Origin: Plasmopara viticola
Lineage: Eukaryota > Oomycota > Peronosporomycetes > Peronosporales > Peronosporaceae
Length of the DNA stretch: 64,000 bases
Assembly: GCA_001695595.3 (NCBI GenBank)
Contig: MBPM02000022.1
Span: 496,001-560,000, forward strand
Reading direction: 5' to 3'
Shown here: piece after piece, positions 34,311 through 45,837 of the stretch
Layout of the letters: every line of letters begins with the position of its first letter
Position numbering within the stretch: the first letter of the stretch is position 1
Notes under the pieces: generated by a model
Database searches by the model: none
What the model was told of the DNA's origin: nothing
Seen by the model: the letters and a program-made list of their open reading frames with translations, nothing else
Translations under genes and position numbers: made by a program

Positions 34311-35246
34311 TATCTGATTGTACCCAAATACAAGTAACCTCCTTCTAAAAAACTCTTCTACGACACTGGCCTTTTTTCCCTCGCTCAAAAGGGTCACTGA
34401 TAATACCTTTTTCGGGAATGGGTTCACGCAAACCATCCCGTAAGAATCGTACCGTCGACGCCTTTTAGGTTGGGCAAGGCTTTTTTTGCTGCGTATAAAT
34501 GGCTAGATCTCTATTTAACAAAGGCGTGACCAAGGTATTGTCGCCTCCGAAAAAAAGACCGCCCGTCTTGCCTCGTACGTCCCTTCGTTATGACTGCCCC
34601 TTTGCAATTGCAATGCATGCATCGTAGCAACAAAAGATCAACCAGTTGAATATATGATATGATTCGTTGCGTACACAAGCATTCAAAATTGTGAGAGAGT
34701 CGAAAATTAAAAACAAGATATCGTATAAGGTCCATACGTCCTCCTACATCGTCTCAGTATTATTGTTTAAACCCGCTTGCCGCGTTCCGCATGCGAACCA
34801 CACTTCTCAAATACAAAATAGTGTTGGGTTGTATAAAATGTGAGAGGTTTTGATGCTGCAAGATGGTGCTGCAGAAAGTACTTCGCAAATGGGTTCCCGT
34901 GGTGTCCAGTAAAAAGTAAAGTCGATCACATGTCGACACTTGACAAATACTGTACGTTATCCATCAAGAATCAACATTCGTGCGACATTCGCCTTCATTG
35001 GACCTTTACGTCAATTTACGGCTGCATTCGACAATTCTGTCAATGATACTTTAAAAGAAAAATACCAGAGAGGTGTTACACTACGCTGCCAGTATTGTGA
35101 GCAATAGAATTTTTTTCAAAATGCCTGCTTGATGATGCGTGCATAAATTAATCGTAACGTCGCACAGCACCTTTTCGTAAAGGTTTTGGTCCTACTTTAA
35201 AGCGAGCACATTCGCCACCGAAATTTAAGCCGCCCTTTATGAGATT

Positions 35247-35890
35247 TTAAAGATATACCTCAAGTCCGATAGTATGTGCTAGTTTAACGGAAAAGCGTTC
35301 AAGGCTGCGTCCAATAAAAAGGGGATGATTATCAGCCATCACTGTTAATACCAAACCTGCTATCAATGACGAAGCCAGCCACCAAAAAGGTTGCTTCTGC
35401 ACCTTATGTGCACTTGCACCGAAGGCTACGCCTGACGCTGGGCGAGGAGTCAGGAATGGATAGCCCACTAAGGTATTGCTAACACGGAAAAAGGCTATTA
35501 AGGAGTATCCAAGTTCACCACGACGGAAAACTTAAGCATACGATCGCTTTCGGCCAGACACTTTGCCTTCGGTCACTGAAGAAGGTAAGCAGTATAGTGA
35601 GCTTTCCAGCAATTACTCGCCTCAAATAAGACAGCATTAAAGCCTAAAATAAGCGACACTGTGTGCAAAACAGCCATGGTTATCCCCAAAAGTTCTTCAT
35701 ACTTGATGGCCGAAGGCCTCATCTGTCGAAACAAAATTTTACGGCGATTTCTAGTAGTAGTCATATAGCCTGGTGTGCTCTTGTTGACGATGTTACTAGC
35801 ATTTATGAACAGGAAGAGAGTCGAGCTCAAGGCGACAACCCACAGTACCTTAGTTGAGCTAATGACTGCGAACACGCGTTTGCACCGCAC
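35247..35890 (-). pseudogene. Possible decayed membrane-protein gene
   Basis: Two consecutive minus-strand frames, 35890-35573 and 35468-35247, each encode hydrophobic helices: VLWVVALSSTLFLFINA, GITMAVLHTVSLILGFNAVL and WWLASSLIAGLVLTVMA. They are interrupted by stops. The spacing suggests one former multi-pass protein. The family was not recognised. Confidence 0.3.
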
Positions 35891-36531
35891 CCATCTCCTA
35901 TCGCATCATCCCGTGAAATTTTTACTTACTTTCTCGATAAAGATTTGACGGTGAAGAGAAGCTAAAACAGGTTTCTCAACTAGAACGTGGTGGTAAATGC
36001 ACCAGAGTATCCTCAGGCCGCTCATATCATCAGGCTGGCTTTCTTTAGCCAAAACAGTTTGTGGTGGATGGCAGATGAGCGGAAACCTTTGGGCCATGAA
36101 CTGCATTAGATGAAATTTACTCGGCCTGCGTCAAATGAGAATTACTAGGTCGATGCAGGCCATGGCGCCAAGGAGGACGCTCATTCGCTATCTGTCACGA
36201 GGGCTTTCTTCTCACGCGATCCTAAAAAAACTATTTTGACTCAAGAAAGCCAATCTTATGATTAGGGTGGTCTGAGGACATTTTGGTAACGCAGTTTAAG
36301 CAAAGAATCTTTTTCAAATTAGATCTAGTCACACTGGACGAAGACTTTTGCGTTCGTGAGCTAAAAGCCAATTCGCTTAAAAGGTTGTTCATTATAGCAA
36401 TATCTCGGTGGTCACGCGTCTTATAAAAAGAATCCAGCAACCGCTACTTTTCAACGCATTCCACTTGAATGTGCAGCTGGCAACGGCAAATAAGAAGTGC
36501 CGGAGGAGACTGTTCTTACCTCGGCCTTGCC

Positions 36532-36960
36532 CTACTCCATGACTAGCGGGAAATCATGCATGACCCAGAGATCACACTCAAGATTGCTCTTGTAATTGGC
36601 CCTCATTATTCTTACAATAAATTCCGTCCAAGGAGGCTCTTTTGGGTTCACTATGCCATGTGGAATAGCGCGGCGAGCAGCCCGATTATAATCCAGATCG
36701 CTCGCCACGCATTCAGCATGAGGTGTCCGATCTAAGTCGGGGAAGCACAAAATAAACAGATACTCGAACAAAGAGCTTTAAAGGTACCGTATCGTCAGTA
36801 TTATGACCAGTAGGACAGCGACTTTGGAAAATGCTAGCCATCATATGGTCGCCCGTACTCGTGTTTTTAGCAACTTTGAGCGCAAATGGAACACCTTGAG
36901 AAGGTGCTAAGGACACCTACGAGGCTCGAGGTCCGTAATGTACATCAAGACGGTCGACGT
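36532..36960 (-). pseudogene. Possible decayed coding remnant, unknown family
   Basis: Overlapping minus-strand frames read as one former protein with non-random composition: VPFALKVAKNTSTGDHMMAS, then a frame change and VASDLDYNRAARRAIPHGIV and PPWTEFIVRIMRANYKSNLE. Stops and shifts follow. I do not recognise the family; a transposon-derived or multicopy oomycete gene is possible. Confidence 0.3.
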
Positions 36961-39900
36961 ATAGTGTTAAGTGCGCCGACGCCGTCTTAGGAAAATTGAC
37001 AATCCCTCTTTAGTAGCTTATATAGCATTTGCAAAAGCCCAGTGGGTCCCTATTCTGCACCATTGTGCTCAGAAGATCATGATACAAACATTTTGCATCG
37101 ACAAACATTCTTACTTCTTGACACTAGTACCAAATCCACCAACTTATTCAGACGGCACTTTCATTAGCTGCAAGCAGGCCGACAACATGATTGAGGCTAA
37201 TGAACTGAAGGTCCAGTAGGCTCAGTAAAGAAGGATTTAATGTCTATGCATCCTTTGATAGGCCTCACAGGCCCTCCCACTTTACTGCAGCATCTAGTAT
37301 AAACCAAGCAAAAAGTAATCCCTATGCCTAAATTCAAGCATCTCCTGCCACGACAAGAATGTCGTATTACAAAGTCTTCATCATTTATAACTACAACTAA
37401 GGCTGAATCTACCAGATCTACCCTGTAGTGACTGTCGATTCACACATAGCGATGCAGCTGCATTTTCTTGTGAATTACTAACCTTGTCATCTTTTGCCAT
37501 CTATAGGATACCGCACTAATGATTGTAAACCGGCATCAGCCTTTATGTCGGTAGTCAGTAGTACTTCCAACACTGATGGTTGTATCTACTCCTCAGTCTG
37601 GTCTTTGCGAAACCGCGAGGGCAGGTGGATTGGGCTGCAGAGTTTATAATCAAAACTAATACTTCTTATAGAATGACAAACATCGCGTCTACATTTGTGA
37701 CAGACAGGGTGAACTATTGCTCGTCTGTAATGACGCGTGGTCTAAATAGACTCAATGGAAAAGTCTCAGAGCCCGAAAGATGCGCTCGAGGCTTTATCAG
37801 TGCATGCTGCCTGGCAAGTATATTTGTTTGCATAAACAGGATAATGTCATTCGGCAATTTCTGATGGAAGGAGTATGCCTCGCACATGACCCTTCTGATC
37901 AAGTTGCAGTGTTTGAGACAACAAAGTGGTGCCAACGACACTTCTGACTTCGACAAGAAAGGTCTTTGTTTTATCTTGTAAAGCTTAAGCTGTTATCTTT
38001 TAAGGGCTGTCCTAAATGCTATTAGAAACATTTTGAAGTTGGCTAATTAAACGCCACTACATTTAATAGAGGCTCCGCGAGACCCGCATAACAAGCAATA
38101 AACTCGTAAAAGCAGCTGGCTAGATCTTACCGCCTGATTAATCTTTTAGAGAGCGTAATAAAGGGGGTCTACGCTTGCTCTTTGACTGCTTACGAGCATC
38201 CGAGGACTGTTCTCTTTTCTGCTGCATAAACGTGTTTGTCGATTTTGACGTAGCAATTATTGAATGCGATGATCTCAGTAAACTTGGCTAATGTGCCCTG
38301 CATGTCTCTTGTGTCCACTTATTAACTTCAAAGAGGCTATGGACGGATCTGCTGTCAATTTTGGTAGATTGAGAAGCTGTGTGACCGAAAATCAACGTCG
38401 CCGAGGCTTTAGACCTTATAATGTCACCATTCACTCCCGTACGATGACGTGACAAATTTATCTGACTTCTTAATTTGGCTTCAGTTCTGAATCAAAGCGT
38501 TGAACCAAGACTTCGATAAATCAATCATCGTATACTTTACACAGCCTTCTTGGCCAAGGTGTCCATCAATAAGTTGAAAGGTGACAGCTATGCTACTTGG
38601 ACCTGCTACATGCAACACTCTAAAAATAGTCGGATTGGCATGTGGTGTACAATGAGAAGATAAACCTCGATTACCCGGGCGTTCTAGACGTATGCGTCAG
38701 ACAATATTACATTGCAAAATATCGTACAGGATCAAGTCGTTCTACCCCTCACAATCTTCGTGTCTAAGAGTACCTTTAGACTGCTTGGTGGTCGAGATGT
38801 TGTTCGAACAAGATCAAAAAAATGCTCCCGCTAGTAAACTACGGGAAAAAAATTGCCGGCGTAACACTATATGTCATACTAATCTTCTGCTTCTTTTTGC
38901 ATTTGCCAGGTCAGCGCTTTCAATTGCAGCTGATTTTGCTTAGTTTCTACTTTGCGCTTGCATATCGCGTAACTCGTCTATAGGTGCAGCGTAAGCTGAG
39001 CAGAATGCGAGCGCAGAAACGGTGTGCATTTGGCGCTTCTCTTTTTTATGTAATGCAGGTGACGCCAAAATTGCGCAGCTTTGGTGCTTCTGTGCTAGAT
39101 TCAACAAATGTCCGCCGCAAACCTTTTCCATTCGAAAATTCTGGTATTTTGAGCGCTAAACAGATTTCTTTGACGTTTCATCGCCGAGGTGGTCTCGATA
39201 GTGTAATCAAGAACCGAGATTGAAAGAAAATGCTCTAGTCACTTTAGCGTCTGCAGCTCGCAGGTCTTTCTAGTACATTAATCTAATAAAAACGCTACCA
39301 ACAAACGAAGATGATATTACAAAAAAAACATAATCATGTCCGTGAGTTCTCTGTGAGCTGTAAGGCTACCAGAGTGCATGTTGAAGGAAATCTCAAAGGT
39401 TGCTTCGAGATGGTCTGGTGCGTATATATTGACCCTGGTGCTGTAGTTCCTAATGAAATTTCGATGCGCGAGGTTTTCCACCACCGACACATCCCTAACG
39501 ACGTAGATAAGCGTACTAGTGTTGAGCTGGGTTAAGCACACGGCAACAGATTGTAGTACTCAACTGTATACTGCTTCAACTATTGTTCTCACTTTAACAC
39601 CACCGCTGTCGAGTAAAAACAGCTAAATACCAATCTTGGCAGCATTAAAAGCTTTTTACCAGATGCTTGTCAGCACCGTTACCTTTGCTAGCGATGGTTT
39701 TACGCTTCTTCTAGATGGCAACAAAGCACAAAGTATTCTCCTACCTTGACGCTCTTCCTTAAACCATTGATCAGTGCAATTATAACACCGACAATTCGCT
39801 CACAACGAGCCTTATCATCATAAAATTGCTTTTGCTTTTCACAAACTTAACAGTAAAAAAAAAGGACCTCTTTAACACTAAAAACGCCTCTTTCATAGAG

Positions 39901-40513
39901 TCCTACGCACTATTGGACGCCTCATTGCTATTTATTCCGTGTATAGCCGAAGTGCTTCGAGTAGCTTTTTGCGATCGGAAACTCTTCTTGGCGGAATGAC
40001 TCGGCTGCCGACCAAATTGGGCTACCACCGAAATTTTTTGATCCAGCCGACAAGTTTTTAAGTCGATACCTCCCATTAAATTATACAAATTTCGGCGAAT
40101 TGTCGATGTTAACTTTACTTAGAGGACAAAACGAATGTTTACGTTGCAAGCTGACAGTAAGTATATATTGCACACGTTATAAATAAAGAAAGGTGTGGAC
40201 TGCACCTGTCAATTAAAGTCATCACCTAACCACTCTTAATGCTTAAAAATCATTTTATACGACACTATATAGTAACCTCAGCGTTTTAATCAGGATGAAC
40301 ACCTACATAAGTTCTTCACGATATAAAATTTAACAGGTGATGGATGGAAGTGTGACAGTACACAAATGCGGCTCCACAAGCGTACACGATTAGTTCTGAA
40401 TGTCTCGTTCACGTTGGCGACAAATTGAGTCAGTTAGTATTGGCTTCGACGGCTAATGTACCACCGTCACGTTTAACTCGCAGCGTCGATCACAATCTTC
40501 GTTGCCCGTTGCC

Positions 40514-42937
40514 ATGGAACGCAAAGCAACCATGAACTTCACCACGGAAGCAGAGGCTGGTGCGCAGCTGCCAGTTGACGACTCCTTTGTGTTTGACGGA
40601 AGGACCTCGGACATTGCTCGACAACTCTACTTGAGGCACGTAGCAGGGGACTCGATTGCTCAATTCGAACCAAACTTACTTCCAAGCGCTGTCAAAGCGC
40701 GGCTTGAAGTGCTGAACGTGTCGTTCGAGAAATTGCCTGGATTGTTGCAACGAGCGCTGCTTTGGGACGCTGGATTTGTCCTCTCGCCCGAGAATGACGC
40801 AGTGCAAATTTGGACCCTTGGCGGACGCTCAATGGCAGATATAGCGATCTCTCAGATGGAATATCATACGACCGGGTGTACCACTTTCAATTGCAGTCAA
40901 CCAAACGACAGGGTGTATAGTGCCAATAAAAATTGCACGGGAACGCAAATGTTGAGTGCAGCCAAGTGCTTAATGGACAATTTTGACTCGGACACGAGTT
41001 ATCACGTTGCAATGTGGTCCAATGGAGGAGACGCGAGGATGCTCCCAGAGATCCGAGCAGTCAAACATGGCTGGCTAGAGGCAGCGACGAACGCCTCGTA
41101 CTTGGTATACGCAGTCCACACCATGAAGCTCGACGCCGAGCCAGCGTACGGCACGTGTACTCCCAACGGGTACGGCTCGTTCGTGGTGCCGTGTTACCCA
41201 AGAAGGACCACGTCCACGGACGTCGTTGCCCTCATGTCACCGCCAGTCTCGACGCCGTGGGTGACGACGTGGCTCAAGCAGTACCAGTCCACGTCCGATA
41301 CGCTCAACAGCAGCGAGCGCGACGACAGTGGCTTTCACTTGTGGCTGCTAGGTCCGATCCTTCTCGTGTCCTTTGTCCTGTTCACGTTGCTCTTTTTTGC
41401 CGTCTACAAGAAGCGTCAGCGACTCGACTCGGTTTACGTGCCCCGTCCGTCGCCTGTCGAGAGGGATGGCAGGAGGAAAGCCAAGCCTCCCGGTCCGCTC
41501 CTTGAGCATCGTCACTCAGAAGTCGCGCCAAGTCTCCGTCGCACGGAGCAAGAGACCATTGGAGAGCTCGGCTGCACGCTTCCTCTACCATGTCCCGACG
41601 ACAGCTTGGACGAAGACCCGTCGCCTCTTCTCGAGGAAATCCTGCCGCATTCCCGTCGAGACACTGCACCAACGTTGCCCACTCCTCGTCTTGCAGCGCG
41701 TACCAGTCACGTAGCTACTCGATACAGCTCCGTGCCATTGGCTCACACGTTGGCAGCTCGCGATGCGTCAGCTCCAAGGCGTAAGGTTGGCCAACGCCCA
41801 TCGCCTGGACGTCCATCATCTGCTCAGCTACCTGAACATCCTTCTTCAGTGCGAGGTTTGCGTATTCCAAGGCTTGCTCTTGCCCGTCGAAGCTACTCGG
41901 ATCTTTGGAGTGATAAAGCATCAGTACAAAGCCATTTGGGGGACCCGTACTTGCCAACGCTTCAAGAAGCGATCTCAAAGTCTCCGACTTTGGATTCCAC
42001 GCCATCGATTCGAGACTTGATGCAAGCGGATTGGGACTACGTTCCTGCTCTACGCGAGACGTTTTGTCGTTCGTCTGCGGTTGACAATGTGCAGTACGAA
42101 CTCTTGACCGACGCCTACCTCGTGGGCAAGCGCATTGCTTGGGACCGCATTGAGCTCGGTCCACTGCTCTCCCGTGGAGCTTTTGGCGAGGTGTGGGCTT
42201 GTCGTTACGCTGGCAAGAAGGTGGCCGTCAAGCGATTGTTACAGACCAAGAAGCATACGTTTCAAGAGACAAAGGCGTTTATGCATGAGATCAAATTGAC
42301 GGCAAGTCTCAACCACCCGAACGTTGTGTGCTTTATTGGAGTCACGTGGAGCAGCTTGGAGAACTTAGCCATGGTGGAAGAATTTCTCCCGCGAGGGGAT
42401 TTGCAACAGTATTTAAAGCGAACAGGAGACTTGATGACGTGGGCTCGGGACAAGATTGACCTGGCCATTGGCATTGTGAAAGCCATTGATTATCTCCATA
42501 GTCGCCACGTCATTCATCGTGACGTGAAGGCTCGAAACATCTTGCTCACCAAGCGCTTGCAACCAAAATTGGTGGATTTCGGCACGAGTAGAGTTTGGGA
42601 CCTCAACAACATGACGGCTGGGATCGGAACGCCCTTTTGGACGGCACCAGAAGTGCTTGAAAGCTCGGAATACTCGGAAAAAGCCGATATCTATTCCTTT
42701 GGAGTGCTGCTCACAGAGCTAGATACTTGTGAGGCTCCATACTCCAACACTTTAAAAACAAATGGGGAGAAGATGAAGCCTTTTCATGTACTCAAAGAAG
42801 TTTTGGATGGTACGTTAAGACCGAGTCTTACCGTAGAATGTCCACAGCGTATACGTCAAGCAGTTGAGGATTGTTTCCAGCACGATCCAAAGTTAAGACC
42901 GTCGGCTGCAGAACTCGTGAGGATGCTAGAAGGCTAA
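40514..42937 (+). CDS. Receptor-like TKL protein kinase 2
   Basis: 807 residues from ATG 40514; the frame is open a little further 5' but only without an ATG. The N-terminal ~275 residues form a Cys- and N-glycosylation-site-rich ectodomain (CTTFNCSQPND, NKNCTGT). A transmembrane helix follows at about 278-300 (LWLLGPILLVSFVLFTLLFF), then a basic stop-transfer, a 240-residue Ser/Pro-rich linker and a kinase domain from about 542 to the end: LLSRGAFGEVWACRYAGKKVAVKRLL, HRDVKARNILL, DFGTS, APE. TKL-type plasma-membrane receptor kinase. A signal peptide is not visible, although the topology requires the N-terminus outside; an upstream exon is likely (the AACTCGCAG before 40487 could be an acceptor). 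It is convergent with the PPR gene. Confidence 0.85.
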   Translation: MERKATMNFTTEAEAGAQLPVDDSFVFDGRTSDIARQLYLRHVAGDSIAQFEPNLLPSAVKARLEVLNVSFEKLPGLLQRALLWDAGFVLSPENDAVQIWTLGGRSMADIAISQMEYHTTGCTTFNCSQPNDRVYSANKNCTGTQMLSAAKCLMDNFDSDTSYHVAMWSNGGDARMLPEIRAVKHGWLEAATNASYLVYAVHTMKLDAEPAYGTCTPNGYGSFVVPCYPRRTTSTDVVALMSPPVSTPWVTTWLKQYQSTSDTLNSSERDDSGFHLWLLGPILLVSFVLFTLLFFAVYKKRQRLDSVYVPRPSPVERDGRRKAKPPGPLLEHRHSEVAPSLRRTEQETIGELGCTLPLPCPDDSLDEDPSPLLEEILPHSRRDTAPTLPTPRLAARTSHVATRYSSVPLAHTLAARDASAPRRKVGQRPSPGRPSSAQLPEHPSSVRGLRIPRLALARRSYSDLWSDKASVQSHLGDPYLPTLQEAISKSPTLDSTPSIRDLMQADWDYVPALRETFCRSSAVDNVQYELLTDAYLVGKRIAWDRIELGPLLSRGAFGEVWACRYAGKKVAVKRLLQTKKHTFQETKAFMHEIKLTASLNHPNVVCFIGVTWSSLENLAMVEEFLPRGDLQQYLKRTGDLMTWARDKIDLAIGIVKAIDYLHSRHVIHRDVKARNILLTKRLQPKLVDFGTSRVWDLNNMTAGIGTPFWTAPEVLESSEYSEKADIYSFGVLLTELDTCEAPYSNTLKTNGEKMKPFHVLKEVLDGTLRPSLTVECPQRIRQAVEDCFQHDPKLRPSAAELVRMLEG

Positions 42938-43209
42938 AGTATCTTTCAAATGGGCGTATTGGATTAGTCTTTTACTACGACATTCTAACCTTCAAAGGAA
43001 AAACTCTATAGAACTGGTACGTTGCGGCCGCATGGAGATTCAGTAACTCAATCATCAAGTCGGACAATAATCCAGCTCTTCTTTTGAACACTCGAGAGGG
43101 CAGATGAAAGCAACAATCGTCTCGTAAAATCCTTCTAGCTGGACTGGACGACTCAGCGATACGACAGTATCCAAAACCGTTATCCTACTCGTGATCTGCC
43201 GCACTGTTG

Positions 43210-44227
43210 CTAGTCAAACTCGTCGTCAAACTCGTCATCGTTGTCGTCAAACTCGTCGCCGTCAAAAGTGTCATTATCATCGTCAAACGCAACTTCGTCG
43301 TCATCTTCGTCTCCGTCGTCGTCATCCCAATACTGTTCCACAACCACGCACTAACGTCATCAGCTGATAACTCTTTGAATAGAAATCTTTGCCACTCACC
43401 CCATCTACTAGCAATGCATCGTTAATATACTCCACAAGCTTGTCGAGCCGCGCGGCGTTCTTTGGCGTGTACTGCTCTTGTGATAGATTCACTAGCAGAT
43501 CGTACGTCTACCAAGTCCATAGAAACCACCGTCAGTCTTTTGAAAGATATCTTGAGAACTTTCGTATACTCTCTCTTACCGATGGCGAAAAGTCCACCTC
43601 GTTCTTCCTGCCATGCTCAATCAGAGCCACCACGTCTTGAGATCGTTTCTGCTTCATCAGAGCCACTAGCACGACCTGGAATGTCTGCTCTGTAGGCCGC
43701 ACTTCATGCTGCGTAGTAAGGCTTTTCACCATCGCCACAGCTTCGTCCACTCTGTACGCATTGACCAGCTCCTTGAGAATTGCATTGATAGCCGGAAGAT
43801 CCACGACTATATCCTTGTCTCTCGCTGCTTCGAACACCTTCAATGCGTCCTCTAGCCGCCTCAGTCCAAGACACGACTCTAGTGTATAAATGGCTGCCAA
43901 CTGTGTCGTGTCGTCCACTTTCAAGCCCGGCTGCGCCAAAAGATGACACAAGATCTGCGCAGCACGAGGAATTTCACGTGGCTGCCCGCGCTTGGCAAGT
44001 AGCAAAACCAGACGCTGCTGTAGCTGCTGGTCGTCTTGGCCAGCCTCTAAGTGCAGCGTTTCAAAGGCCGCGAGCGCGCGCGACGGATCGTGACGAGCAA
44101 TGCTCCACTCCAGTGATTGTTTGGCATCTAAGGAAGCTACTGGTAGCGCATGCGAGGCCAATGAGCTCGACAGGCTGCGTACCAGCAGACGCCGTCCGAC
44201 GCCTCGGCGCATGGAGCTGCTCAGCAT
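43210..44227 (-). CDS. Mitochondrial PPR-like protein with acidic tail (3 exons)
   Basis: Joined model: exon 1 44227-43580, intron 43508-43579 (GTAAGA...GGTAG), exon 2 43507-43400, intron 43351-43399 (GTGAGT...GTTAG, 49 bp), exon 3 43350-43210; 298 residues. The N-terminus is Arg/Ser-rich without acids (MLSSSMRRGVGRRLLVRSLS), a mitochondrial presequence. Helical repeats of pentatricopeptide type follow (LEDALKVFEAARDKDIVVDL, VDEAVAMVKSL, PTEQTFQVVLVALMKQKR), suggesting organellar RNA binding. Exon 3 encodes an extremely Asp/Glu-rich tail (about 35 residues) ending EFDDEFD. Both introns are phase 0 and have good donors. The gene is head-to-head with histidine phosphatase 1 across 59 bp. Confidence 0.8.
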
Positions 44228-44286
44228 ATTTGATTGAGGAAGCGGTATTTTAGCCAATCAAACGTCGAGTGGCGGTAGTGACCAGC
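44228..44286. promoter_or_regulatory. 59-bp bidirectional promoter
   Basis: The whole interval between the start codons of the PPR gene (minus) and histidine phosphatase 1 (plus). It contains a CCAAT pentamer (GCCAATCAAACG near 44251) and TATTTGATTG near the PPR side. Both genes must initiate within, or overlapping, this short space. Confidence 0.6.
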
Positions 44287-45697
44287 ATGGCTCCGCGACC
44301 AGAGGCTCCTGCTAGTTTGAGAAGCTCCACAGACCATGCAGAGGCCGCGGAGCGCTTGGAGAACGATCTCTTGCTGCATCATGTGCTAGTGCTGTTTCGT
44401 CATGGTGATCGGTCTCCAATCAGTCGCAACATGAGCGCGAAAGCAAAGATGACGCAGGTCGAGACGGAGTACTGGGCCTCTTGCGTGGCTGATCTTAGCG
44501 TGGTGCATGCGCTCAATAGTGGAACACGAGTCACGGCGTACCACGAATCGAAATGCGCCGACCAAAGCTGCTATGATGAGCATTTCAAGGTACCTACGCC
44601 GCCCGACCAAGGCGGACGCTGGCCTCGTGGGCAGCTTACAGCCAAGGGGGTTGACATGATGCGTATGAAGGGCAAGAAGTTGAGAGACAGGTATCCAACG
44701 ATGCTACAAAAGATGAAGGACCCGACTCGACAAGTGTATGTCGAGTCTACAAACGTTCGAAGAAGCATTCGCTCAGCGCAGAGTCTGTTGGCTGGACTCT
44801 TTCCAGACTATTTCACGAAGATCGAGGCACAGCATAAAGGGTCGATCCGTGACAAGGTACAGCATGTGCAGGTGGCTGAAACGATGAGGAAGAAAGAGGT
44901 CTTTGTCATTCACGCAGACGCCTCGAACACTTTAGTACCTCAACACTCGAATGAAGTCTATAGCGATACGTGCAAGCTTCTCGTCAAAGAGCTCCAGGCC
45001 CAAGCACCACCAGGCTTTGTTGAGACCTCGCGAAGGATAAGTGCAATCCTTGGCGCAAGATCGAGCGAATTGGTCGGCTGGACCGGGTGTGAGTGTCCAA
45101 CCTTGTTGGGTCGAGCAACGTCCAATCGATTCTCTCACGCCTGCTTGCTGCTTTTGCTTCGTAGTGCGTGAAGTACTGATTTGCCACGAGGCTCACGGTC
45201 TGGCGTTCCCAGCTGGCCTCGATACGCAACTCTTGCAGCAACTCTGTCACTACGACGCCTGGTTGTGGCATCACTTGTACGGTCAAGTCGCTTTTTGTCG
45301 AAGCAGCTTCAAGAGTGGCGTGCAGCGCATTTCCTCGTATCTGAACGGGATTATCAAGGTGCGTTCTCTCTAATGTCTTGGACGACAAAGACCTTTCACA
45401 GGATACAATTAACTATGACAGGGTGCTTTTGACCACCAATTGGCATTGTTCTCAACGCACGACAATTCGCTCGTGGCTTTCGTGAACGCATTGCAGCTCC
45501 AGACTCCGCGTGTGATTCCTCCGTATGGTGCAATGCTCACCTTTGAACTTTATCGGCACCGTGTCACTGGCAACTTTTACCTCAAGGCGCTGTACGAAGG
45601 AGTCGACGTGGCTTTTACGAGCCACAAACACTCGGCACTGTGTCCGTTCGCGGTCTTTGAGCAGGCAGCGCAGACCTTTCTACAAGTGCCGACGTGA
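44287..45697 (+). CDS. Histidine acid phosphatase family protein 1 (3 exons)
   Basis: Joined model: 44287-45088, 45165-45358, 45422-45697; 423 residues. Introns are 76 bp (GTGAGT...CGTAG) and 63 bp (GTGCGT...GACAG). Branch-2 histidine phosphatase (acid phosphatase/ACP6-like) hydrolysing phosphate monoesters through a phosphohistidine. The catalytic RHGDRSP is near residue 38 and the proton-donor HD lies in FSTHDNSLVAF near 345, on exon 3. Splicing restores WTGLREVLICHEAHG, which aligns with WTAIRDALTCRGAHK of the tandem paralogue downstream. No signal peptide or membrane helix is visible, so it is probably cytosolic. The paralogue has no introns at these positions. Confidence 0.9.
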
Positions 45698-45837
45698 GAG
45701 ATCAGTTTTATTTATCAAGTGACTAGTTCTGAAGTAACAACTACATGCCTTGGCTTTGAAACTTTATTTTTTGAAAAATAAAGGTTTTAAAATTACGACG
45801 TAATCTTTCAGCAGCTTGGTAGAAGTGTCCTCTAGTG

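Larger units (their letters stand above)
34331..40513. other. Gene-poor 6.2-kb spacer with decayed sequence
   Basis: No intact gene recognised. Several short frames look like remnants, including 35247-36106 and 36532-36960 on the minus strand (separate entries) and a 74-codon plus-strand frame at 39311-39535 (FEMVWCVYIDPGAVVPNEIS) that I cannot assign. Stops and frame changes are frequent throughout. Confidence 0.55.

Noticed and set aside
43210..43350. Acidic repeat as simple microsatellite
   Set aside because: It is in frame after two good splice sites and ends at a stop, so it is better explained as a coding exon.
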